DNA from: Actinomycetota bacterium
GTDB taxonomy: Bacteria; Actinomycetota; Coriobacteriia; Anaerosomatales; JAUXNU01
Direction: 5' to 3'
Length of the DNA: 34,053 nt
Assembly (NCBI GenBank): GCA_030682655.1
Contig: JAUXNU010000123.1
Span: 1-34,053, forward strand
The notes below the pieces were generated by a model that ran no database searches, was not told where the DNA came from, and was given only the letters and a program-made list of their open reading frames with translations. Position numbers and translations under genes: made by a program. Positions 8,390-18,232 of this stretch are shown in pieces. Positions within the stretch are counted from its first letter, which is position 1; every line of letters begins with the position of its first letter.

Positions 8390-8429
8390 GCTAGTCTAGG
8401 CCGTGCACGTTGTCGACGAATGGAGAGTC

Positions 8430-9506
8430 GTGACCCGCGTTCTTCTCGACTGCCGCATGGCCGAATGGACGGGTGTGGGTCGCTACACGAAAGGCCTCGT
8501 CCGGGCGCTGGCACGCACGTCGGGCATCGAGGTCGTCCAGGCTGTCGACACCGGGCCCGCTCCCGAGCCCGACGCCGAGACCGTGCACGCCGGTGGCATC
8601 CCGCTAGCCCCGCGCGGCTGGTGGTCGCTCGGGAGCGCGGCGCGTCACGTCCGCCCCGATGTCGTTCACTCGCCGCACTTCCCGGTCCCGATGCCGGCAC
8701 CGCACCCGCTCGTCGCGACCCTGCACGACCTCACCCCGCTGCGCGTCCCCGGCGTCATGCCGTCAGCCGTGCAGCGCGCCATCTTCGCCCGCATGGTCGG
8801 TCGTGCCGCACGTGTGTCCGACGCGCTGATCACCGGCTCGCACCACGCCGCCGACGACATCGCGCGCTCGTTCCCGGCCGCCCGCGGGAAGCTGCGCGTC
8901 ATCGCCCACGGGGTCGACGACTTCGCCTCCGGCGCGGTGGGGACGCTGCCGGCGGAACTCGCCGGGGCCGGGCCGTACATCCTCGGCTTCGCGAACACTC
9001 GGCCGCACAAGGGGCTCGACGTGCTCCTGCGAGCATTCGCCGAGCTTGTGGCCGACGATCCCGCTCCCGTCCTCGCGCTCGTCGGACCGCCGGCACCCGA
9101 CGCCATAGCCCGGGCGATCGCAGACCCCGGCGTCCGCGAGCGTGTGCGGGTCCTCGGCCGGGCGGACGATGACACTTTGCGGGCGCTATACAAGGGCGCC
9201 CTGGTTTTCGCCTTCCCCTCGCTGTACGAAGGATTCGGCCTGCCGCCACTGGAGGCTATGTCATTCGGAACTCCAGCTGTATGCTCGGATGCGACAGCGA
9301 TTCCCGAGGTGGTGGGGGATACTGCGCTGCTGTTCGCGGCGGGTGATGCACATGCACTTGCCGCCCGGCTGCGCGAGATCATCCACAACGAGCCGCTCCG
9401 GGAACGTCTGCGGCAGGCAGGCACCGCTCGGGTCTCGGCGTTCACCTGGGACGCGGCGGCCGCCGCGACGGTTCGAGTCTACGAGGAGGTCGTCTCCGCC
9501 CGGTGA
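8430..9506 (+). CDS. GT4 family glycosyltransferase
   Basis: A 358-residue GT-B protein. GTG 8430 is preferred because GGAGAG (8422-8427) is just upstream and the family N-terminus (RVLLDCRMAEWTGVGRYTKG) begins there; GTG 8403, nine codons earlier, would lie almost at the predicted transcription start. WTGVGRYTKGL is the GXGRYT loop of many mannosyl- and rhamnosyltransferases of family 4. The C-terminal domain has RPHKGLDVLLRAF, and YEGFGLPPLEAMSFGTP provides the EX7E motif. It overlaps the next GT4 by GTGA, so the two probably act in succession on the same glycan. Donor unknown. Confidence 0.87.
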   Translation: MTRVLLDCRMAEWTGVGRYTKGLVRALARTSGIEVVQAVDTGPAPEPDAETVHAGGIPLAPRGWWSLGSAARHVRPDVVHSPHFPVPMPAPHPLVATLHDLTPLRVPGVMPSAVQRAIFARMVGRAARVSDALITGSHHAADDIARSFPAARGKLRVIAHGVDDFASGAVGTLPAELAGAGPYILGFANTRPHKGLDVLLRAFAELVADDPAPVLALVGPPAPDAIARAIADPGVRERVRVLGRADDDTLRALYKGALVFAFPSLYEGFGLPPLEAMSFGTPAVCSDATAIPEVVGDTALLFAAGDAHALAARLREIIHNEPLRERLRQAGTARVSAFTWDAAAAATVRVYEEVVSAR

Positions 9507-10618
9507 AGGACGTCTCGCAATCGACATTCGTCTTCGCGTCCAGCCGTCCCGGCTCGGTAATGGGCCGCGTCGAACGTCGCCTCCTGCGCGTGATGGCGGC
9601 GCTTCGCGCACGCGGCGCCACCGTGTTGCTCATATGCGCGCCGCGCAGCCCCATGGCCGCCGAGGCCCGCGAGCATGGGATAGAGGTCGCCTTCTACGCG
9701 CTCGACCGCGTGAACTTCATCCGCACGCGTTCGCGCATGCGCAAGTACTTCAAGCGCTTCGGTCCGGACGTCGCGCATTCGACTGGCGTGGGAGCCGATC
9801 TACTCGTGCGGCATGCGGCATCGGGAGTCCCCACGCGTGTCGTCAACACCCTGCTGTGTTCGGACTGGCCACGCGGAAGCTCCAGCCTCTTCTCGCGGCT
9901 TGTCACGCGCAAGCTTGACGCCCGCTCCCTGGACGGCGCGGACATGCTCGTGTGCGACTGTGCCCGCCTCGCCACCCGTCTGGCCGACAGCGGCGTCGAG
10001 CGGGGGCACATCCTCGTCGACCCGCCCAGCATCGACATCGCCGAGGTGATGGCGCAGTCAGGCCAGACCATCGACCTGCCAAGGACTAGCGTCCCGCTCG
10101 TGGGATACGGGGGCAGGATCGAGGAGAGCAGGGGACTCGAAACGCTCGTTGCGGCGTCGGCGATCCTAGAGGCGTCCGGTGTGCTCGCGCAGGTGGTTGT
10201 CGCGGGCGAGGGCCCGCTCCTGCGCACGTTGCGAGATGACGTGCGCTCGAGCCATGTGCGCTACATCGGCTGGGTCGACAGCGTGCCGGCCGTGCTGCGA
10301 GAACTCACGGTGGCTGTGTTCCCTTCCACGCGACCCGGCGTTCCCACGTCGCTGCTTGAAGCCGCCGCTCTTGGCAAGCCGATCGTGGCGTCGCGAGTCG
10401 AAGGCATCGACGAGCTGTTCGAGGACGGGCGGGAGATCAGGCTGGTACCGCCCGGAGACCCGAAGGCCCTGTCCGCCGCGATCGCCGACCTGATGTCCGA
10501 TCCCGAGGAGGCGGCCGACATGGGTGAGCGTGCGCGTCACCGCACCATCGACGAGTACTCCTCGGATGCGTCTATCGATCGCCACCTGTCGCTCTACCGC
10601 GAGCTGATGTCGCGGTAG
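9503..10618 (+). CDS. GT4 family glycosyltransferase
   Basis: A 371-residue GT-B transferase that starts at the GTG overlapping the previous stop. The N-terminal domain contains RVERRLLRVMAALRARGA, a substrate-binding helix region, and FGPDVAHSTGVGADLLVRHA. The C-terminal domain has GYGGRIEESRGLETLVAAS, GEGPLLRTLRDD, and PTSLLEAAALGKPIVASRVEG. The glutamate of SLLEAA is the second residue of the usual EX7E pair, while the first is replaced by the STRPGVP stretch, a common variation in this family. It probably adds a later sugar in the same chain as its upstream partner. About 280 bases without a gene follow. Confidence 0.85.
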   Translation: MKDVSQSTFVFASSRPGSVMGRVERRLLRVMAALRARGATVLLICAPRSPMAAEAREHGIEVAFYALDRVNFIRTRSRMRKYFKRFGPDVAHSTGVGADLLVRHAASGVPTRVVNTLLCSDWPRGSSSLFSRLVTRKLDARSLDGADMLVCDCARLATRLADSGVERGHILVDPPSIDIAEVMAQSGQTIDLPRTSVPLVGYGGRIEESRGLETLVAASAILEASGVLAQVVVAGEGPLLRTLRDDVRSSHVRYIGWVDSVPAVLRELTVAVFPSTRPGVPTSLLEAAALGKPIVASRVEGIDELFEDGREIRLVPPGDPKALSAAIADLMSDPEEAADMGERARHRTIDEYSSDASIDRHLSLYRELMSR

Positions 10619-10733
10619 CCAGGCGAAACGGGGGACACGGGTGCCCGCCGGAAGTCGGCTTCCAGCATGCGCTCGTCGTGCACATCGTCACGCAGTATCC
10701 AGACGCGGCAACGGGACCGAGAGTCCGCCTGCC

Positions 10734-10742
10734 TGATATGAT
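10734..10742 (+). promoter_or_regulatory. Extended -10 promoter and 150-nt leader for the CPBP-like gene
   Basis: TGATATGAT gives a TGn extension plus TATGAT (five of six to consensus). Initiation is expected near 10749. The leader to 10900 holds a small hairpin GGCGG-CGATT-CCGCC at 10777-10791 and no recognisable riboswitch. Between 10619 and 10733 only a weak hairpin around 10650-10663 is seen. Confidence 0.4.
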
Positions 10743-10900
10743 AAGAGCCTAGCTAGCAGCGCGGCTGAGGTATGTCGGCGGCGATTCCGCCAATTCAGAC
10801 GCATGCTCAGAATGAAGACTCGATTGCGAGGCAGGGCGTGACGAAGACCCCGGCTCCAAATCGCTGTGTTGGCGACCCAGGCTCGACATAGGAGTGACGC

Positions 10901-11593
10901 GTGACGCAACCTGGTTCGGCCCGCCCGAAGAGACCGTGGTACCTGCACCTCGCATGGGTGCCAGCCGGGGCCTTCCTCGAGTTCGCCGTCGCGCTGGTGT
11001 TCTCCAGTTGGCTGCACTGGCCGCGCCGGTTCTTCCTCATCCCGTATGTCGGCCTCGGGGTGGCCCTCAGCTACGCCTTCTTCCGCTGGAACCGTCTCAG
11101 CATCCGCAGACTGCTGCGGCACAGCTGGCGCATGGGTCTCGTGGGTGCCCTCGTGGCCGGTCTCGCGGCCGTCGGTGTCGTGATCCGGCAGCCCGCTTCG
11201 GCGCTCGCTGTCGGCTGGCGCCTGCCTGTCGACGTGCTCTGGTCGGGAACCGCATACGCCGCGGTCGACGCTGTGACGCTCTCGGTAATCCCTGTGCTCG
11301 CAGTGTGGCAAGCGTTCTCGGCTGTGGGCTGGGTGAGCAAGCCCGCCGGCAGGCTCGCCGCGCGTGCTGCGGGGTTCGCCGCCAGTCTCGCTGTCGCAGC
11401 CGTCTATCACGCCGGCTTCGCGCAGTACCGCGGACCCCAGGTCATGGGTGCTGTTGTGGGAAACGCGATCTTCACGGCTAGCTATGTTCTCACCGGCAGC
11501 CCGCTGTCGCCAGTGCTCAGCCACATCGCCATGCATGTGGCGGTGGTTCTCCGCAACCCCGGAACGGCGATCCAGCTCCCGCCTCACTACTGA
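10901..11593 (+). CDS. CPBP-family-like membrane protein with degenerate active-site motifs
   Basis: A 230-residue integral membrane protein with about six hydrophobic segments. GTG 10901 has AGGAG at 10890-10894. The last two thirds align by eye with CPBP (CAAX-protease and bacteriocin-processing, PF02517-type) membrane proteins: AVYHAGF (167-173) sits at the FXXXH position with H170, and VLTGSPLSPVLSHIAMH (196-212) matches the TGSLWPXIXXHAXXN segment with H208. The expected EEXXXR of motif 1 is instead AVDAVTL around D123, and the last Asn is His212. It may therefore be an inactive or altered protease, or a family member with another role. It stands alone among glycan genes; its link to polymer processing is unknown. 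Confidence 0.6.
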   Translation: MTQPGSARPKRPWYLHLAWVPAGAFLEFAVALVFSSWLHWPRRFFLIPYVGLGVALSYAFFRWNRLSIRRLLRHSWRMGLVGALVAGLAAVGVVIRQPASALAVGWRLPVDVLWSGTAYAAVDAVTLSVIPVLAVWQAFSAVGWVSKPAGRLAARAAGFAASLAVAAVYHAGFAQYRGPQVMGAVVGNAIFTASYVLTGSPLSPVLSHIAMHVAVVLRNPGTAIQLPPHY

Positions 11594-11603
11594 GACGCAA
11601 TCC

Positions 11604-11644
11604 AGCCCCGGCGCCCTGTGTCACTTGGCGCAGGGGCGTGGGCT
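11604..11644. terminator. Imperfect hairpin between convergent genes
   Basis: Arms at 11604-11618 and 11631-11644 (AGCCC...CGCCCTG with CAGGGGCG...GGGCT) form a GC-rich imperfect stem of about 12 pairs with a 12-base loop. It ends two bases past the gmd stop and 11 bases past the CPBP-like stop. There is no T tract on either strand, so efficiency is doubtful. Confidence 0.35.
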
Positions 11645-11645
11645 T

Positions 11646-14107
<2,462 letters not shown>

Positions 14108-14309
14108 GTGCTGCTCCTTCGGGGTGTTCGAATGCCCGCACATTGTCGCATATCTGTCGCGCCACGGCCGCCGCGAGCTGGCGTCGCGTGCGCCCTACGC
14201 CTGAGCAACGCCACCGCGTCTGCGGTTCCACCCCGCCAAGGGATGCGGCACAATGAACGGGATGCCCCGCGTCCGTGGCGCGCCACCTCTTGAAGGAGTG
14301 ATCCAGCGC

Positions 14310-15710
14310 ATGTCCCCAAACGCTGACATTCGATTCGGGACCGACGGCTGGCGTGCCGTTATCGCCGATGACTTCACCTACGAGAACCTGCGCCGCGCCG
14401 CCGATGCCGCTGGTCGTGTCTGGGCCGAGGATAGCCCCGGTGGCACGATCATCGTCGGACACGACACACGCTTCGAGGCCGGCAGCTTCGCGCGTGCGGC
14501 GGCCGAGGTTCTTGCAACCCATGGCCTGCGCGTGAAGGTCACCGATCGCTACTGCCCGACTCCCGCGCTGTGCTGGTCGGTCGCGCACGACGACAACGCG
14601 ATCGGCGGCGTCATGCTCACCGCGAGCCACAATCCCGCACCCTACCTGGGCTTCAAGGTCCGCATGTGCGATGGCGGCGCCAGTCCCGTGTCATTCACGC
14701 AGCGCATCGAGGCCGAACTCGTCCCCGAACCACCGGCCGCCCGCGGGGACTACGAGGTCGTCGACCTCATGGCCCCATATCTCGCGGCCTTGCGCGAGTT
14801 CGTGGACGCCGACGCCATCTCCTCGGCGAGCTTGAATGTGGCCGTCGATCCGCTCTACGGCGCCGGCCAGAGCTACCTCGCGGACATGCTGCGCAGCTTT
14901 GGCGTGCACGTGACCGAGATCCACCACGAGCTCAACCCCGGCTTCGGCGGTCTGCACCCGGAGCCGATTCCGCCGCACATCGACGAGCTGCGCGCGCTCG
15001 TACTCGAGCAGGCTCTCGACGCCGGCTTCATCACCGACGGCGACGCCGATCGCATCGGGGCCGCCGACGCGTATGGCAACTTCGTCAACCCGCACCGCAT
15101 CATCTGTCTGGTCGCGCGCCACCTCGTCGAGGACAAAGGCATGCGCGGGCGCATCGTGAAGACGCTGTCGACGTCGGTGCTCGTCGACCGGCTCGCCTCG
15201 CACCTCGGACTCCAGGTCGTCACGACGCCGGTCGGCTTCAAGTGGATCTACGAAGAGATGGTCAAGGGCGACGTCCTCATCGGCGGGGAAGAGTCGGGAG
15301 GCATCGGTATCCCGAGTCACGTGCGCGAGCGCGACGGGCTGCTCATGGCGCTCATGCTTGCGGAGATGATGGGCCAGCGCGGCAAGGGGCTTGCCGAGCT
15401 TGTCGAGGAGCTCTTCGAGGTCACCGGCCCCATGGAGTACATGCGTGCCGATCTGCGTCTCGACCCCGCCGTGATGGAGGTCTTCCTCGGCCGCATCCCG
15501 GAGATGGCGCCCGCTCAGATCGCCGGATTCGACGTGCACGACATCGCGCGCGCCGACGGCATCAAGTTCTTCCTGCCCGACGATGCGTGGTTGCTCCTGC
15601 GCCCCTCGGGCACCGAGCCGCTCGTGCGCGTGTATGCCGAGGCATCGAACATGGGAGTGGTCGACGAGCTCATCGCCGCAGGCAAAGACCTCGTGACGGA
15701 AGGTGCCTGA
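14310..15710 (+). CDS. Phosphoglucomutase / phosphomannomutase
   Basis: A 466-residue alpha-D-phosphohexomutase that interconverts hexose-6- and hexose-1-phosphates. ATG 14310 follows AAGGAG at 14293-14298 with an 11-base spacer; an upstream ATG at 14253 has no ribosome site. All four family loops are present: the phosphoserine loop TASHNP with Ser106, the metal-binding DGDAD (243-247), the sugar-specificity GEESGG (326-331) and the phosphate-binding RPSGTEP (431-437). The GEESGG form occurs in enzymes acting on both glucose and mannose phosphates. The position between manC and the rest of the glycan genes suggests it feeds both rfbA (glucose-1-P) and manC (mannose-1-P). The 202-base gap to manC should hold both divergent promoters, but none is convincing. 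Confidence 0.9.
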   Translation: MSPNADIRFGTDGWRAVIADDFTYENLRRAADAAGRVWAEDSPGGTIIVGHDTRFEAGSFARAAAEVLATHGLRVKVTDRYCPTPALCWSVAHDDNAIGGVMLTASHNPAPYLGFKVRMCDGGASPVSFTQRIEAELVPEPPAARGDYEVVDLMAPYLAALREFVDADAISSASLNVAVDPLYGAGQSYLADMLRSFGVHVTEIHHELNPGFGGLHPEPIPPHIDELRALVLEQALDAGFITDGDADRIGAADAYGNFVNPHRIICLVARHLVEDKGMRGRIVKTLSTSVLVDRLASHLGLQVVTTPVGFKWIYEEMVKGDVLIGGEESGGIGIPSHVRERDGLLMALMLAEMMGQRGKGLAELVEELFEVTGPMEYMRADLRLDPAVMEVFLGRIPEMAPAQIAGFDVHDIARADGIKFFLPDDAWLLLRPSGTEPLVRVYAEASNMGVVDELIAAGKDLVTEGA

Positions 15711-15714
15711 TCGC

Positions 15715-16851
15715 GTGCGTGTGACGATGGTCAACAAGTACTACCATCCGCACATCGGCGGCATCGAGAACCACATGCGTGCGCTGGCGGGCGGTCTGCA
15801 CGACCGCGGAATCGATGTCCGCGTGCTCGTCGCCAACGAAGGCCGGATGGGCCGGGTCGACACCGTCGACGGCATTGCGGTCACGCGCCTGCCAAGGAGA
15901 TTCGCGTACGCTTCCACCCCGGTCGCGCCGGGCATGACCCACGCGATCGCGTCCCTCGCGTCGGGCGACGACGCGTCCGATATCGTGCACCTTCACGCGC
16001 CGTATCCGTGGGGCGAGTGGTCGTGGCTCAGAGCCCGCCCGGACATCCCGACAGTGCTCTCGTACCACAGCGACATCGTGCGCCAGCGTTTCCTTGGCGC
16101 TGCATACCGGCCGGTCCTCGAGCGTATCCTCGACCGGGCGGACCTCATCGTCGCCGGCTCGCCGAACATGGTCGAGCACAGCGCGCTGCTCGCTCCGCGT
16201 GCCGACAAGTGCCGCGTGGTGACCTACGGCATCGACACCGACCGTTTCGCGGATCGACCCTCGGTGCTCGATCGTGCCGCAGAACTCCGCTCCATCCACG
16301 AGCGGCCGATCGTGCTCTTCGTAGGACGCCTTGTGTACTACAAGGGCGCCGACATCCTCGTGCGCGCGATGGAGTCTGTCGACGCCGACCTCGTCGTGCT
16401 CGGTACCGGCCCGCTGGAGGCCGAGCTGCGCGAGCGAGCGGTCGCGACCGGCACCATCGACCGGATCTCCTTTCTGCCACCGCAGGACGACGACGAGCTC
16501 GCAGCCTGGTATCACGCCGCGGACGCCCTCTGCCTGCCGAGCGTCGAGCGCAGCGAGGCCTTCGGACTTGTTCAGATCGAGGCACACGCGGCGGGCACGC
16601 CGGTCGTCTCGACCGATCTGCCCACGGGCGTTCCTTTCGCGAACAAGGACGGCGTGACGGGGCTCACCGTGCCTGTCGGGGAGGTCGCGGCTCTCGCCGA
16701 AGCGCTCTGCAAGCTCCTCGGCGACGATGAGCTACGCGCGCGCTTTGGCGAGCAGGCACGAGATCGGGCGAGGGCGGAGTTCACGATCCCGCGCATGGCC
16801 GAGGAGATGGAAGCCGTGTACGCCGAGGCGATCGCAAGGAGAGCGTCGTGA
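15715..16851 (+). CDS. GT4 family glycosyltransferase
   Basis: A 378-residue GT-B protein. GTG 15715 gives the canonical start VRVTMVNKYYHPHIGGIE; GTG 15703, which would overlap the mutase stop, is the alternative. HPHIGGIENHMRALA is the N-terminal GG loop of family 4 transferases. The C-terminal domain has LFVGRLVYYKGADILVRAM, LGTGPLEAELRERA, and SEAFGLVQIEAHAAGTPVV with the EX7E pair. It ends at the GTGA overlap with the sugar-phosphate transferase gene, so it likely adds the second or a later sugar onto the lipid-linked primer made by that enzyme. Many relatives with this layout are mannosyl- or glucosyltransferases; that is inference. Confidence 0.88.
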   Translation: MRVTMVNKYYHPHIGGIENHMRALAGGLHDRGIDVRVLVANEGRMGRVDTVDGIAVTRLPRRFAYASTPVAPGMTHAIASLASGDDASDIVHLHAPYPWGEWSWLRARPDIPTVLSYHSDIVRQRFLGAAYRPVLERILDRADLIVAGSPNMVEHSALLAPRADKCRVVTYGIDTDRFADRPSVLDRAAELRSIHERPIVLFVGRLVYYKGADILVRAMESVDADLVVLGTGPLEAELRERAVATGTIDRISFLPPQDDDELAAWYHAADALCLPSVERSEAFGLVQIEAHAAGTPVVSTDLPTGVPFANKDGVTGLTVPVGEVAALAEALCKLLGDDELRARFGEQARDRARAEFTIPRMAEEMEAVYAEAIARRAS

Positions 16852-18224
16852 GGCGCGGCCGCTTCATAGCTCTCTCGGTCTTGCTGGATGCGGTGTTCAT
16901 CAACGCCGGCCTCGTGCTCGCGTTCTTCGTGCGATTCGGTGGGCAACTTCCGGCATTCAACTTCAACGCCTATCTCTCGACCGCACCGCTGATCACCGTG
17001 ATCTACCTGGTCGGCGGCTACATCTACGGCGTGTACGAGCCCGAGCGCACCGAGAACCCATGGGCGGTCGTTCGCGCCGTGCTCTCCGCCGTCACGCTCG
17101 GCGCGGCCTTGACTGCGGCCGTACTGTTCTTCGGCGGCCTGCGTTTCGCTTCGTTCTCGCGTCTCGCGATCGTCATCAGCTGGTTCATCCACATCGGTCT
17201 TCTCGTTGGGTGGAGACTCAGCTTCTTGCGCATCTCGGCTGTGACCTGGCCGGAGCAGCACGTGCTCCTTGTGGGCACGGGGCCGCTTGCTCGCGAGCTT
17301 GCGGGCGAGCTCCGTGCGCGAGGCAGGTGGGGCTACCGCGTGGTCGGCTTCCTGTCGGACACGGAGGTCGAACCCGGCGCTCCGCCTGCCGGGTCCATCG
17401 ACGGCCTTCCGGTCTTCGGCGGCCCGCACGAAGCGTCTCGCATCGTCTCCGAGCAGCGCGTCGACAGGGTCATCATCGTGTCGCCGATCGCGCTTCGCGA
17501 GCTGATCGAGTCCCTCGTCATCGCCGAGGAGGCATCGGTTCGCGTCGATGTCGTGCCCGAGCTTTACGAGGTCTTCATCGGAACCGTTGACAGTATGGTC
17601 GCCGACATCCCGCTCATGGAAATCACCCGCCAGACGGTGCCGCCGTGGTTCGCAGCGGCCAAGCGGCTGCTCGACCTGTCCTTCGCGCTGCTCCTGCTCG
17701 TCGTCCTCAGTCCGGTCGTGCTCGTCGCCGGGTTCGTCGTGCTCATGACCATGGGGAGGCCGGTGTTCTTCGTCCAGGAGCGTGTGGGCAAGGACATGAG
17801 GCCTTTCAAGATCATCAAGTTTCGCACGATGGTTCGCGATGCCGAGCGCGAGACGGGCCCGGTGCTCGCGGCCGATTCCGATGCGCGCATCACGCCCCTT
17901 GGTGGCTTGCTACGCCGATACCGCATCGACGAGCTCCCACAGCTGCTGAACATCGTTCGCGGCGAAATGAGTTTCGTCGGCCCGCGTCCCGAGCGTGGAT
18001 ATTTCGTGGAACAATTCGCAGCGGTAATCCCCGGCTATCGCGAGCGGTTTAAGGTGAAGCCTGGTGTGACAGGACTCGCGCAGGTCAGTGGCGGGTACGC
18101 AACGACTCCCGAACGCAAACTGAAGTACGACCTCATCTACATGTATCATCAGAACCTGCCAATGGACGCGCAGATCGTGATTGAGACACTCAGGGTCGTT
18201 CTCACCGGGCGCGGAGCGAGATAG
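16848..18224 (+). CDS. Polyprenyl-phosphate sugar-1-phosphate transferase (repeat-unit initiating enzyme)
   Basis: A 458-residue membrane enzyme that transfers a sugar-1-phosphate from a nucleotide sugar to undecaprenyl phosphate, starting polysaccharide repeat synthesis. GTG 16848 follows AAGGAGAG closely and overlaps the previous stop. Four hydrophobic segments lie in residues 7-125. A Rossmann-like segment follows (HVLLVGTGPLARELAGELRA and RVDRVIIVSP, about 140-235). The catalytic part starts with AAAKRLLDLSFALLLLVVLS (269-288), a membrane-inserted helix, then the bacterial sugar transferase motifs IIKFRTM (322-328), DELPQLLNIVRGEMSFVGPR and KPGVTGLAQVSG. This is the full-length polyisoprenyl-phosphate hexose-1-phosphate transferase layout (WbaP/CpsE type). 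The sugar is unknown; galactose or glucose are common. Confidence 0.93.
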   Translation: MRRGRFIALSVLLDAVFINAGLVLAFFVRFGGQLPAFNFNAYLSTAPLITVIYLVGGYIYGVYEPERTENPWAVVRAVLSAVTLGAALTAAVLFFGGLRFASFSRLAIVISWFIHIGLLVGWRLSFLRISAVTWPEQHVLLVGTGPLARELAGELRARGRWGYRVVGFLSDTEVEPGAPPAGSIDGLPVFGGPHEASRIVSEQRVDRVIIVSPIALRELIESLVIAEEASVRVDVVPELYEVFIGTVDSMVADIPLMEITRQTVPPWFAAAKRLLDLSFALLLLVVLSPVVLVAGFVVLMTMGRPVFFVQERVGKDMRPFKIIKFRTMVRDAERETGPVLAADSDARITPLGGLLRRYRIDELPQLLNIVRGEMSFVGPRPERGYFVEQFAAVIPGYRERFKVKPGVTGLAQVSGGYATTPERKLKYDLIYMYHQNLPMDAQIVIETLRVVLTGRGAR

Positions 18225-18232
18225 GAGCAAGA

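Noticed and set aside
10647-10663. Hairpin GGAAG-TCGG-CTTCC after the GT4 ending at 10618 as a terminator
   Set aside because: The stem is only five pairs, competes with an overlapping GCCG/CGGC pairing, and has no T tract.
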